Shown here one piece after another: positions 6,804 through 13,449 of a stretch of DNA of 31,202 nt (positions are counted from its first letter, which is position 1; the number at the start of each line of letters is the position of its first letter). The notes under the pieces were generated by a model. That model was not told the origin of the DNA. It did not search any database and saw nothing but the letters and a program-made list of their open reading frames with translations. The translations under genes were made by a program, and so were the position numbers. The stretch is from IMG/VR virus record IMGVR_UViG_3300031658_000062, positions 1 through 31,202 of that record, one strand, 5' to 3'. This stretch comes from a virus.

Positions 6804-7054
6804 GCAGAATAAAACACAAAGGACAAGGCCGTACTAGTGAAAAGCGATTGGCAAAATTGTTTTTAAACAAGCAAGTAGTTATCAAAACTATTGGCGGGGA
6901 AAAAGTTATTGCTAGTGGTCTTTGTAACGATGTAGAAGATAACGTTTTGTTTGTTAACGGTGTCCCTATCTTAGTTAAAAATGTTCGTATTAGTGTAATT
7001 GTTTCTCCAATTATTGAAGAAGTAGAAAAGAATAAAAAAGATCTTATTCTTTAA
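6800..7054 (+). CDS. Small basic protein, possible Sm/Hfq-like fold
   Basis: 84 residues, translationally coupled to the L12-like gene; AAGGTG serves as ribosome-binding site. A basic N-terminus (1-11) is followed by a helix-like segment (13-24) and then a beta pattern resembling Sm proteins: V-V-I-K-x-x-G-G (26-33), a Gly at 40, N-D-x-x-D-N-V-L (43-50), and V-x-I-S-V-I-V-S-P (62-70). Laid against E. coli Hfq, the Gly positions, the acidic turn and the final I-S-x-V-V-x-S strand fall in register, but the Hfq Y-K-H-A motif is not conserved. Acidic-basic tail 71-84. An RNA-binding ring would suit the RNA-rich surroundings. The fold call is tentative; it could be another small beta-barrel. Confidence 0.6.
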   Translation: MSRIKHKGQGRTSEKRLAKLFLNKQVVIKTIGGEKVIASGLCNDVEDNVLFVNGVPILVKNVRISVIVSPIIEEVEKNKKDLIL

Positions 7055-7090
7055 ACCCTAACCCAGTTCTTTAAAATAATGTGGTAAAAT

Positions 7091-7150
7091 ATGGAAGCGA
7101 TACTGAGAGTAATAGATACAATTGTGTCTATAATAATTTTAGGAATCTAA
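7091..7150 (+). CDS. Putative 19-aa hydrophobic micropeptide
   Basis: Translates as MEAILRVIDTIVSIIILGI, a single amphipathic-to-hydrophobic helix. The ribosome-binding site is weak (GTGG) and the peptide is very short, so this is only a candidate. It is followed 5 bases later by another tiny membrane ORF, which strengthens the idea of a cluster of micro-membrane proteins. Confidence 0.35.
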   Translation: MEAILRVIDTIVSIIILGI

Positions 7151-7155
7151 TTCTT

Positions 7156-7239
7156 ATGAAACTTATAAAGAATCTTTTCTACACTTTGTTTGTAGTATTA
7201 GTGGTGCTAGTTGTTATTCAGTTAGTACCCGCAATTTAA
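7156..7239 (+). CDS. 27-aa single-TM micropeptide
   Basis: MKLIKNLFYTLFVVLVVLVV is followed by IQLVPAI. Two lysines then an almost unbroken hydrophobic run, typical of a single-span inner-membrane micropeptide. AGGA at 7141-7144 lies 11 bases upstream. It sits between the possible Sm-like gene and another membrane protein. Role unknown. Confidence 0.5.
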   Translation: MKLIKNLFYTLFVVLVVLVVIQLVPAI

Positions 7240-7261
7240 TTTACAATGGAAGGTATATGTT

Positions 7262-7480
7262 ATGTCTTTTATAAAACAAATACCTTGGTTGCTTAAAAAC
7301 TTCCTTGGTCTAATAGTGTGGAGCTTATGTTTTGCATTTATTTACGAAGTTATGGCTGGTGCTTTGTACCAATCAGGTCATTTACAAGAGTCTATATCTC
7401 TTGCCAGACCTATCTCAGCTTTTATTATGGAGGATTTAGGTAATGTCGCTGACAGTATCGAAGCCTTTTCCAACCTTTAG
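7262..7480 (+). CDS. Small membrane protein, 72 aa
   Basis: GGAAGG upstream at good spacing. Hydrophobic stretch at about residues 8-35 (LLKNFLGLIVWSLCFAFIYE), preceded by a short polar start and followed by an acidic C-terminal half. Predicts one transmembrane helix. Its 3' end overlaps the next gene by 38 bases in another frame. No family recognised. Confidence 0.65.
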   Translation: MSFIKQIPWLLKNFLGLIVWSLCFAFIYEVMAGALYQSGHLQESISLARPISAFIMEDLGNVADSIEAFSNL

Positions 7481-7694
7481 GTGGTGCGTAGTTTACTACG
7501 ACCATTTAAATTCTTTTTGTGATGGTATGTTTGGGACTACTAAAGAAATTTGTAGTCCTAATCAAATCTTTCCTTACATACAAGGTAATGATGAACACTT
7601 AAGTGCTCGTTGTATCGTAGTATCTTGTAGTACAATCAAGCCAACTCTTTCAGAAGTTGGTGATTTTTTAGAGGAGATAGGTCACTATGCTTAA
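7443..7694 (+). CDS. Hypothetical Cys-rich protein, 83 aa
   Basis: Starts inside the previous gene behind GGAGG at 7429-7433. Soluble-looking, with six cysteines (FRWCV, NSFC, EICS, ARCIV, VSCST and neighbours) and aromatic residues. Overlaps the next start by 8 bases. The nested arrangement and strong ribosome-binding site support it being real. Function unknown. Confidence 0.6.
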   Translation: MSLTVSKPFPTFRWCVVYYDHLNSFCDGMFGTTKEICSPNQIFPYIQGNDEHLSARCIVVSCSTIKPTLSEVGDFLEEIGHYA

Positions 7695-7890
7695 CTTAAT
7701 GCTTAGTGTAATTATTTTGATACTTGTCTTAATACTTATCTTAGTTATTAAAGTTATGGGTACTGAAATATATTCCCTAAAAGACAGGATTGAAGAAATA
7801 AGTACTAGAGTAATACATGTTGAAAAGAAATTATTATTTCATAGAAGTGCTAACTTTGTTCAAGGAGATAAAAATAAAATAGATTTTTGA
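7687..7890 (+). CDS. Single-pass membrane protein with cytoplasmic coiled coil
   Basis: 67 residues. A 22-residue hydrophobic segment (about 3-24) is followed by a charged heptad-like helix (about 28-52, LKDRIEEISTRVIHVEKKLL) and a polar tail. This resembles phage spanin-like or Rz-like inner-membrane components only in outline; the overlap with a partner gene would fit but no outer-membrane partner is evident. GGAG within the preceding gene supplies the ribosome-binding site. Confidence 0.6.
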   Translation: MLNLMLSVIILILVLILILVIKVMGTEIYSLKDRIEEISTRVIHVEKKLLFHRSANFVQGDKNKIDF

Positions 7891-7991
7891 AGTCGTACTA
7901 ACTAAAAGGTTTGTCAACCGACCTTTTACTTAGTATGTATTTATAGTAAGTACATACTTTCACCAAAACTTAACCTATAGGAGGTACTAAC

Positions 7992-8393
7992 GTGCCCAAA
8001 GATAAAGTAGAAGAGCCGCACAACCCCGTACTTGATAAAGACCCTTCATTTTTAGATCAACTGTTTACTCCTGTAGTAAAGAAGTGGTGTAAAATTGCTG
8101 GTGTTTTGATTGTAGGTGCAATGGTTTCTTGCACATTCTCTAATCGTGAGATTGTACAAGAAGAAGTAGTAAAAGCTTATGACACAACAGTAGTTACTGT
8201 TGAAGAGTTGGCTACCACTACGGTAAAAGCCCTTACACCTGTACCTAGTGCTGTTGAAACGCCGTCTTCAGATCCTCTTAACAATTCTGATTGTGATGCT
8301 ACAGTAGCAGTAATGCTAGTTAGTCTTATTGATCAGATTCCTTACGACAAAGAGAAAATGAAGCTCGATTTACTGCTTAATTGCGGTACTTGA
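7992..8393 (+). CDS. Membrane-anchored protein, GTG start
   Basis: GTG start chosen because TAGGAGGT at 7978-7985 sits ideally upstream and no ATG is nearby. 133 residues: a charged N-terminus (1-33), a hydrophobic segment (about 34-49, ending VSC), then a Thr/Val/Glu-rich stretch and a helical C-terminus with two cysteines (NSDCDA, LNCGT). The Cys at about 47 might suggest a lipobox, but the 33-residue lead is too long for a standard lipoprotein signal, so a single-span anchor is more likely. A terminator follows. Confidence 0.7.
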   Translation: MPKDKVEEPHNPVLDKDPSFLDQLFTPVVKKWCKIAGVLIVGAMVSCTFSNREIVQEEVVKAYDTTVVTVEELATTTVKALTPVPSAVETPSSDPLNNSDCDATVAVMLVSLIDQIPYDKEKMKLDLLLNCGT

Positions 8394-8420
8394 TAAAGAA
8401 AAAATAGTCTAGTCACCCAA

Positions 8421-8446
8421 AAGCCTCTTTAATCAAGGGGTTTTTT
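8421..8446 (+). terminator. Terminator of the small membrane-gene operon
   Basis: Nine-bp stem AAGCCTCTT/AAGGGGTTT with two G-U pairs, five-base loop, T6 run. It closes the operon that begins at 6540. Confidence 0.75.
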
Positions 8447-8461
8447 ATTGATAAGATTAGA

Positions 8462-8575
8462 AAGACTATGTGCAGTAGGTCACCTCGGATTTATATAAGT
8501 AAACCGTACATAGCAACAACACTATGCCACAGAGTTGTTAGGTGAGAGAAATTGCTAGGGCACAGGGGTAGTCTT
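8462..8575 (+). ncRNA. Pseudoknotted RNA with the first ATGCCAC hairpin
   Basis: Gene-free. Outer AAGACTA/TAGTCTT (8462-8468/8569-8575) competes with an 8-bp CTATGTGC/GTACATAG (8466-8473/8506-8513). TCACC (8480-8484) can pair with GGTGA (8541-8545), and TAGC with GCTA (8511-8514/8554-8557), in interleaved order, i.e. a pseudoknot. Between them sits the hairpin AACAAC-A-CT / AG-A-GTTGTT with the 7-base loop ATGCCAC at 8524-8530. Confidence 0.45.
8522..8535 (+). repeat. CTATGCCACAGAGT repeat, copy 1
   Basis: Exact 14-mer also at 8882-8895 and 16640-16653, always in non-coding or leader sequence. Here the 7-base loop ATGCCAC is closed by CT/AG and an AACAAC/GTTGTT stem with an A-A mismatch. Confidence 0.8.
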
Positions 8576-8636
8576 GAGGCGTAGATTAGACTGTGAGTAC
8601 AACACACACAATGTAAACTGTAATCAATTTAAGAGT

Positions 8637-8758
8637 AGTTTTGTGGTGGGCGGCAAGGGGTAGCATTCCACTACCTGTAGGCTATGAGTGCGTATAATGG
8701 TAAAGGCCACTTATTGTGAGTTCGACTCTCATTCCGCCAACCTCACAACTGCTTTTTT
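8637..8758 (+). ncRNA. T-arm-bearing cloverleaf RNA (tRNA-like) with terminal T-run
   Basis: A 17-position closing helix (8637-8653 with 8734-8750, three mismatches, GGCGG/CCGCC at its inner end) encloses three arms: GGTAG/CTACC with a 7-base loop (8659-8675); ATGAGTG/CACTTAT with a 17-base loop holding TATAATGGTA (8684-8714); and a canonical tRNA T-arm GTGAG-TTCGACT-CTCAT (8716-8732). An alternative tRNA-style acceptor is TGGTGGG/TCCGCCA (8644-8650/8733-8739). T6 follows at 8753. No standard D-arm/anticodon-arm arrangement fits, so I do not call a tRNA gene. Confidence 0.5.
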
Positions 8759-8881
8759 ATTGTCCTCGTTAGAAGCTATTCATATACATAATAGCTTATA
8801 TCAGGTTAAGACTCCTTTGATGTGTGGGTGTATGTTGTAACAAAAGTTGATGGGTTTAAGATACTCATTGTAATAATAACT

Positions 8882-8895
8882 CTATGCCACAGAGT
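8882..8895 (+). repeat. CTATGCCACAGAGT repeat, copy 2, carrying a start codon
   Basis: The hairpin ACTCT (8879-8883) / AGAGT (8891-8895) has the loop ATGCCAC, whose ATG at 8884 is the first possible start of the next gene. If translation starts here the initiation codon is presented in a 7-base loop. Confidence 0.75.
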
Positions 8896-9246
8896 ATTTC
8901 AATTATGACTATGAAAGTATTGCCTGATCAATGTGATCAAGAATATTCTGATCTTGTTCAATCAATGTTCAAGGACACTGATCAGTGTATAGCACAGTTA
9001 GTTAAACACGCTAACGAATGTGCTGATAAGTTTAGTTCTTCTGGTGATCTATCCCTCCACAACGTTGTAGCGACCGTTGAAAAAGATAGTGTCCAAAAGT
9101 CAATGACTCCTTGTGAAAATATAGCAGAGAGTAGCTTTACCCTTAGCAACACCAACAAAATTAAGTTGGCTGCGCTAAGAAACGTGTGTAGGGTATTACT
9201 CCGTGCCCCTCACAAGCTCATTGCCTACAGTCGGGGACAGTTATAA
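8884..9246 (+). CDS. Hypothetical protein, 120 aa
   Basis: Frame open from 8884. Alternative starts at 8905 and 8911 are equally possible because no clear ribosome-binding site precedes any of them; 8884 lies in the loop of a repeated hairpin. The product is Cys/Ser/Asp-rich in the first 90 residues and basic at the C-terminus (LRNVCRVLLRAPHKL). No motif or membrane segment. An 8-bp pair AAGTTGAT (8844-8851) / ATCAACTT after the stop (about 9275) could bracket the gene in RNA. Confidence 0.55.
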   Translation: MPQSISIMTMKVLPDQCDQEYSDLVQSMFKDTDQCIAQLVKHANECADKFSSSGDLSLHNVVATVEKDSVQKSMTPCENIAESSFTLSNTNKIKLAALRNVCRVLLRAPHKLIAYSRGQL

Positions 9247-9354
9247 ACTGACTGTGTAAAATTCATTCAACCACAATCAACTTGGGAGTACTCGCCATGT
9301 TTTATCGGCGGAAAGTCTCGGACTTACTAATGCAGCGTGAGGTCTGAGACTATA

Positions 9355-11517
9355 ATGAGTGTAAACGCTGCGAAACAGCGGGCTGTTAACCAGCCCAAGC
9401 GTACAATGATTTTCTCTGAGAAACTGTCTCCACTTCGGGATTCAATTAAGCCCGACAGTTTCAAAGTTACTCTTGAGGAGTTTGCTAAGAGCACTAGTTT
9501 TTCTAGTGTTGCTACTAAAACAGCAAAAGTTCCTCCAACAATTAACCCAGTATTAAAACCTAACCCTTGTGTCAGCGACTACATTGCCGCTACTGTACCT
9601 AGTGTTGGTGAGAATACGACTAAGTCTCGTCCAAAGAAAAAGGTTAAGGGCCATCGTAAATCTTCTAATGTAAAGAAGCATCATACTAAAGTTGATAGTC
9701 CCGTTAAAAAGTATCGTAAAATTGCATCAGTAATCACCCCTCAAGTACGTACTTCTGTATCTCTTGAGAAAAAAGTGAAGACCCAAGCTGATGTCGATTT
9801 GGTGGTACGTCCTATCTTAGTTGATGCAGTAGCTCCACCTAAGTATGTTCGTAGTGCTTGTATTACTAGACGTATAGAAGATCTATGGTTACGTCAAGAA
9901 CAGCCGACTGTTAAACGTCGATACGAAAGCTTAGCTTCATCTGTTAATAGTCAAGCTGAATCAGATCTTGATACAGTGGAAGCTGTCGTTGAGTATTCAT
10001 TACTTGATATGAGAAAAAACTCTGAGACTAAGGGTCAATATGTGACGGCTAAAGCTGCACAAGGTTATGTTGACTTTATCTTTTTAGAGTTGTCCAATTC
10101 TTTGAGCACTGACATTGCCCTTGGTAGCGGTGAGTTTGCTTGGTCTGTTAGCCGAGATAAGTTCGGTAGTACTTGCAGAACATACGCTCAATCAGTTACT
10201 GCTGAATCTTTAGCTGCCGCTAAAGCCTTAGCTTTGGATAAGAAAGAGAAATCTATGCGGTCTAGGTCTTCTAAAGTCAGTTATTCTTTAGTCGATAAGG
10301 TTGCATCTAAAGCGTTAATTCGGATGGAAGATAGTGTTGCTTATAACTATAACACACATCAGTTTGTCCGGCCTTGTGATATTGTTAATGTTCATATCAC
10401 TCCCCCAAAAGCTATTAATTTAGATGTGCCTAAGTATTTATTACTTAAGAACATCGAGTCAGTAGTAGATAAGCCTGAGGGATTAGTTCCTTGGAATGAA
10501 GAAGATCGACTTCGTGGTATGGCTGCTCTTGAGCTGTACGCTGAGGAAAAAGCAATAGAAAACCTATCCGGCCGGATATCAAACGAGATGCTTGCAAAAG
10601 TACATCGTATTAGTAACGTTTCTGTATCATCTAAGCGCAAAGATCTGTTATCAAAAAAGCGTAAGGTTCTTACCGCTGTTAGAGCAAAGATTCGATTGGG
10701 TAAAAGTTTCAATCGGGTAGTAAATCTCAACCGACAGTCTTGGTCTTCTGAGCTGCGGAATTCTAGTGTTATGACACAAGCTTGGCCTTATGTGGCCGAT
10801 CATTCTGAAGCTTTAGTTGATAACGTTGGTGTTAAATCTAAGATTAAGTTGTTAAAAACTTACTCTAAGTTTGTTAAACTTGTGACCTTTAAGAAAGTTG
10901 CAAGAGCTTCAGATACAAAGCGCGATGTTCAAAATTCACTCGCTCGTTTGGCAATGTCTACACCGACCTGTCAATCTGTACGGAATTGTAGTGGTGCACG
11001 TCGTTTGAGCGAGTGGTTTGCTCGATGTGATGCCGAAGATAATTACAATCTGTATGCTACCAAGTTTGATCCAGTTGATGCAGCCCATTACCTTAAAAAA
11101 GTTAAGGAAGTTAAAGGGTATCTAAGGTTGCTGGGCCTTAATATTTTAACTAATCAAAAAGCTTTTTCTCTTGTTGATTATCATTATCTACCCGGTAATT
11201 CTGTAAATCATATCGATATACCAGATATTGTTTTACAAAATTTCTCAAACCGTTCCGATGAGTTCACATCAACTGAGGTACACGTTACACCTAGTGCTGC
11301 TTCACATAAAAAGTTTGATGGATCTAATCAAGAAGAGATGGCGGCGCTATCATCGATTCAAAATACCAAGATGAGAGATATAACTTTGGATGCTGGTGTA
11401 GGGTTACCTCTTTCGATTTATCAAGGCCTTACTAGACTTGTTCCAGACAAAAAGATTAAAGATATTATGGGCAGGTTTACATCCAGTTCGGGGGGTATTG
11501 CTATCCCCGCTTATTAA
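9355..11517 (+). CDS. Large hypothetical protein with highly basic N-terminal third
   Basis: Start placed at ATG 9355; GTG at 9337 would add six residues. The leader forms a 10-bp hairpin AGTCTCGGAC/GTCTGAGACT just before the start. About 720 residues, the largest unknown in the window. Residues about 90-140 are extremely Lys/Arg/His-rich (around KKKVKGHRK and NVKKHHTK), as in RNA- or DNA-binding tails. The middle and C-terminal parts are helical and basic, with many Ser/Val/Lys. No enzyme motif, no membrane segment. It is flanked on the right by 1.4 kb of structured non-coding sequence. A nucleic-acid-binding or virion-internal protein is possible; I recognise no family. Confidence 0.8.
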   Translation: MSVNAAKQRAVNQPKRTMIFSEKLSPLRDSIKPDSFKVTLEEFAKSTSFSSVATKTAKVPPTINPVLKPNPCVSDYIAATVPSVGENTTKSRPKKKVKGHRKSSNVKKHHTKVDSPVKKYRKIASVITPQVRTSVSLEKKVKTQADVDLVVRPILVDAVAPPKYVRSACITRRIEDLWLRQEQPTVKRRYESLASSVNSQAESDLDTVEAVVEYSLLDMRKNSETKGQYVTAKAAQGYVDFIFLELSNSLSTDIALGSGEFAWSVSRDKFGSTCRTYAQSVTAESLAAAKALALDKKEKSMRSRSSKVSYSLVDKVASKALIRMEDSVAYNYNTHQFVRPCDIVNVHITPPKAINLDVPKYLLLKNIESVVDKPEGLVPWNEEDRLRGMAALELYAEEKAIENLSGRISNEMLAKVHRISNVSVSSKRKDLLSKKRKVLTAVRAKIRLGKSFNRVVNLNRQSWSSELRNSSVMTQAWPYVADHSEALVDNVGVKSKIKLLKTYSKFVKLVTFKKVARASDTKRDVQNSLARLAMSTPTCQSVRNCSGARRLSEWFARCDAEDNYNLYATKFDPVDAAHYLKKVKEVKGYLRLLGLNILTNQKAFSLVDYHYLPGNSVNHIDIPDIVLQNFSNRSDEFTSTEVHVTPSAASHKKFDGSNQEEMAALSSIQNTKMRDITLDAGVGLPLSIYQGLTRLVPDKKIKDIMGRFTSSSGGIAIPAY

Positions 11518-11528
11518 AGGTGCACCCA

Positions 11529-11803
11529 CCCTCTTAACCTTAGGTTAGTAACCTACATAGTTGCCAAACAAACCTACAAAGAAGATAGAGATCCTAGGTC
11601 CGGTTACTTCTACTGTCATGCCACATCAGAAAGCTAGTAGAGGGGTTGGATACCTATACACTACGCCTCAGTCGCTAGTGTTATGGCTCAGGCTTATGGG
11701 GTATATGTTTGCTGTTTGATAACAGCTTAGAGGGTAACACTTATTTTTCAATAATTTTTGAAATCAGCTTTTAAACAACTGAGCTTCTTTAAAAGACTAA
11801 CAC
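11529..11803 (+). other. Gene-free stretch with local hairpins
   Basis: Trailer of the large gene. Contains AACC/GGTT, TCTACT/AGTAGA enclosing another ATGCCAC (near 11623), GCTGTT/AACAGC with a TGAT loop (about 11712-11727), TTTTTCAA/TTTGAAA and CTTTTAAA/TTTAAAAG (about 11768-11796) hairpins. A CTACGCC, seen three times in the 4-kb RNA, also occurs near 11661. No coding signal is seen. Confidence 0.4.
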
Positions 11804-11913
11804 AATGCCTTTAGTAGGTGACGGCCACTGATGATTCTCCATCTAGAATCTATGTTGCACACTACCACAGGATAAGGCTCGTTAGTGTGAGGTGGCCTAA
11901 GTCTAGAGGCATT
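11804..11913 (+). ncRNA. Multibranched structured RNA
   Basis: Nested: 11-bp helix (11804-11814 with 11903-11913, one G-U), then GGCCAC/GTGGCC (11823-11828/11892-11897), enclosing two hairpins, GATTCT/AGAATC with a CCATCT loop (11833-11850) and CACACTA/TAGTGTG with an 18-base loop (11858-11889). A clean branched fold with four helices of 6-11 bp in 110 bases and no ORF. Confidence 0.6.
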
Positions 11914-11928
11914 CAACTAGATAGCTAG

Positions 11929-12105
11929 CATATCGGCAAGTAATAGTGCCCTAAATGGTAAAGGTAATCCTGATATGTACAATCAATTACTTAGTACGAG
12001 GTGTAGTAGGCTAAGTAATTATCACAACGGGACTCTACCATACTGTAAATATGATGCGAAAGCTCCTAGAACTTGTAGATTAGTTGTGACGGACAGTACT
12101 ACAAG
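11929..12105 (+). ncRNA. Structured RNA with interleaved helices
   Basis: CATATCGG/CC-T-GATATG (11929-11936/11969-11977) encloses a small CCT/AGG hairpin with an AAATGGTAA loop like a tRNA D-loop. Next is a 10-bp perfect hairpin AATTACTTAG/CTAAGTAATT (11985-11994/12011-12020). Then three pairs occur in order a-b-c-a'-b'-c': TCACAAC/GTTGTGA (12022-12028/12083-12089), TACTGT/ACAGTA (12041-12046/12093-12098), CTTGTAG/CTACAAG (12072-12078/12099-12105). GC-GAAA-GC at about 12056 is a GNRA-type cap. The last three helices are short enough that chance cannot be excluded for each alone. Confidence 0.5.
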
Positions 12106-12149
12106 CTTAAGGTATACCAGCAAGCGTGTTCAGAGCGTCTTGGGAATTG

Positions 12150-12224
12150 TATTGTAGTATTTTATTAAGACTTTGTTACCAAGCTACTGGAAGTATAAGG
12201 TGGGTTCGATCCCCATTACAATGA
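12150..12224 (+). ncRNA. Degenerate tRNA-like element with canonical T-arm
   Basis: Acceptor-like TATTGTA/TACAATG (12150-12156/12217-12223, one G-U) directly adjoins the T-arm GTGGG-TTCGATC-CCCAT (12200-12216). The 43-base interior has the length of a normal tRNA core, yet contains no G-G D-loop and no anticodon arm with T33; the best internal fold is one arm, ACTT/AAGT plus CCA/TGG. It could be a decayed tRNA or a purpose-built mimic. Confidence 0.4.
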
Positions 12225-12229
12225 GAGTT

Positions 12230-12600
12230 GTATTCGATGGCGAAAGCTTCACTCAAAAGGTAGTGCCGTGAGTTTGAAACGCTCCGAACAAGGCGCACTG
12301 TTGGTACATTCTAGTGGATACTAAAAAGTGTATGGAACTCTAGGCTAATTCCTAGACCTCGTCTGTGGGATAATGCAGTCCGGTATTGAAACACCGCTTA
12401 GCTTGCGAGCTATTGAGACAACCTTCTATGCCTACCTAAATCATTGGTGTGTGTAGCTGTAGATACTGTTAGTCGTCAGGCCCGTATAGCATAAGGGGGT
12501 AGACTAAGTAATGCCACTTATTGGGACGCAGTGTATAGTTAATAAGCCCTGGGATACGAGAGCAAGAGGGCTATATAAATAAACCTTCTCCCTTAAAATA
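12230..12600 (+). other. Gene-free structured stretch
   Basis: Holds GC-GAAA-GC (near 12236), CTAGG/CCTAG (near 12341-12357), CGGT/ACCG (near 12380), TAGCT-TGCG-AGCTA (about 12400-12413), TTAGTC/GACTAA enclosing CCC/GGG (12469-12507), and AGCCCT/AGGGCT capped by a C-GAGA-G loop (about 12545-12572). No frame with a start signal. Probably parts of one or more structured RNAs. Confidence 0.4.
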
Positions 12601-12614
12601 GGTAATGCTGAGAG

Positions 12615-12721
12615 TTGATACCGACCTACTAGTTAGGTTAGTTGGTAAAGTTCGAGTGTATATTAATGGTACACTACTGACGTATTGGCAAGTCATGTAG
12701 GTTCAAGTCCTATGTATCAAG
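12615..12721 (+). ncRNA. tRNA-like RNA with canonical T-arm; possible aberrant tRNA-Leu(TAA)
   Basis: Acceptor TTGATAC pairs perfectly with GTATCAA (12615-12621/12714-12720) and directly adjoins the T-arm GTAGG-TTCAAGT-CCTAT (12697-12713). Between them: ACCTA/TAGGT (12624-12638), a single strand with TAGTTGGTA resembling a D-loop, AGTGTAT/GTACACT with the 7-base loop ATTAATG (12655-12675; anticodon position reads TAA after T33, but position 37 is T), and a variable-arm-like TGAC/GTCA (12678-12695). At 107 bases it is about 20 longer than a normal tRNA-Leu, and no CCA is encoded. A tRNA with an inserted D-region hairpin or a mimic are both possible. Confidence 0.45.
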
Positions 12722-12960
12722 TGTCCATGTAATTAGTAGCGGCACACTAAGCGTGAAAATTAACAGCAGTCCAACCACCTACTCATAATAGAGAGAACGG
12801 GTTGAGTATACTTACCAGCTGTATGGTATACAGTGCTTAGAATAATGTCATAAAATACCTTGTGGATATAGTAAGTAACAGAAGACGCATACACACGAGT
12901 CACCTGTCGACAACTTAGGGTGATGTATCGTTTCAAAAATAATCACAAGGTGTGTATATC

Positions 12961-13440
12961 ATGAAGACTAGATTTTCTAATACAAATGGCAAAGACGTTG
13001 GCATCATCAAACAAGTTAAAGGTTTGTTGGGCTGGCGTGATGTAGAATATATGAACTCTCCAGTTCATAAGCTTGAAAAAGAAATGAATAAGCTAGCTGT
13101 TAAACTAGCTAAGTTAGATTCAAAACGTGATGATCTATTGCTTGTTATTGATGCAGCTACAGCTGACATTAAGAATAGTTCACATGCTATGTTGGGTACA
13201 TCTGATGCTCAGCTAGCAGTCGTAGGTTTCAAGGCGTGGCTTAAGTCATTCACTTTGACACCCCTCACAGTTAAGCCAAAGAAAACTTGGGAGCCTTTAG
13301 TAATGGCCCTTCGTAGTTCAGGTAGTGTTGGTGTAGCATCTAAGAGAGTTACTGTTACAACCCAAGCTCTTACAACATCTAGCATACAACCTGCTAAGTA
13401 TAGTAAGCCTAGCGGTAAGCAAAAAAATTCACAAAGTTAG
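12961..13440 (+). CDS. Hypothetical protein with coiled-coil segment
   Basis: ATG at 12961 follows AAGG at 12947-12950; an earlier in-frame GTG at 12952 is less likely. 159 residues: residues 30-70 form a charged helix with heptad character (HKLEKEMNKLAVKLAKLDSK), then a middle domain and a Lys/Ser/Thr-rich basic tail. The 10 bases before the start pair with 13458-13467 after the stop (one G-U), so leader and trailer can close the message. No family recognised. Confidence 0.7.
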   Translation: MKTRFSNTNGKDVGIIKQVKGLLGWRDVEYMNSPVHKLEKEMNKLAVKLAKLDSKRDDLLLVIDAATADIKNSSHAMLGTSDAQLAVVGFKAWLKSFTLTPLTVKPKKTWEPLVMALRSSGSVGVASKRVTVTTQALTTSSIQPAKYSKPSGKQKNSQS

Positions 13441-13449
13441 TATAGACCT

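Noticed and set aside
7992-8393. Lipoprotein call from the Val-Ser-Cys after a hydrophobic run
   Set aside because: The 33 residues before the hydrophobic segment are too long and charged for a lipoprotein signal peptide; a membrane anchor fits better.
10392-10730. Minus-strand frame of 112 codons, and similar frames opposite the primase-helicase, polymerase and dNMP kinase genes
   Set aside because: They are shadows of strongly coding + strand genes; no start signals, and the + strand products are recognisable or larger.
11829-11855. CTGATGA followed by a small stem, resembling a hammerhead ribozyme core
   Set aside because: The second core strand (GAAA) is missing and flanking stems do not match the hammerhead order.
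11975-12157. 60-codon open frame inside the 1.4 kb non-coding region
   Set aside because: No ribosome-binding site, and its bases coincide with a 10-bp hairpin and other paired segments; the composition differs from neighbouring genes.
12545-12572. TACGAGAG hairpin resembling the 23S sarcin-ricin loop
   Set aside because: Only the C-GAGA-G cap matches; the bulged-G module is not complete and no other rRNA signature is present.
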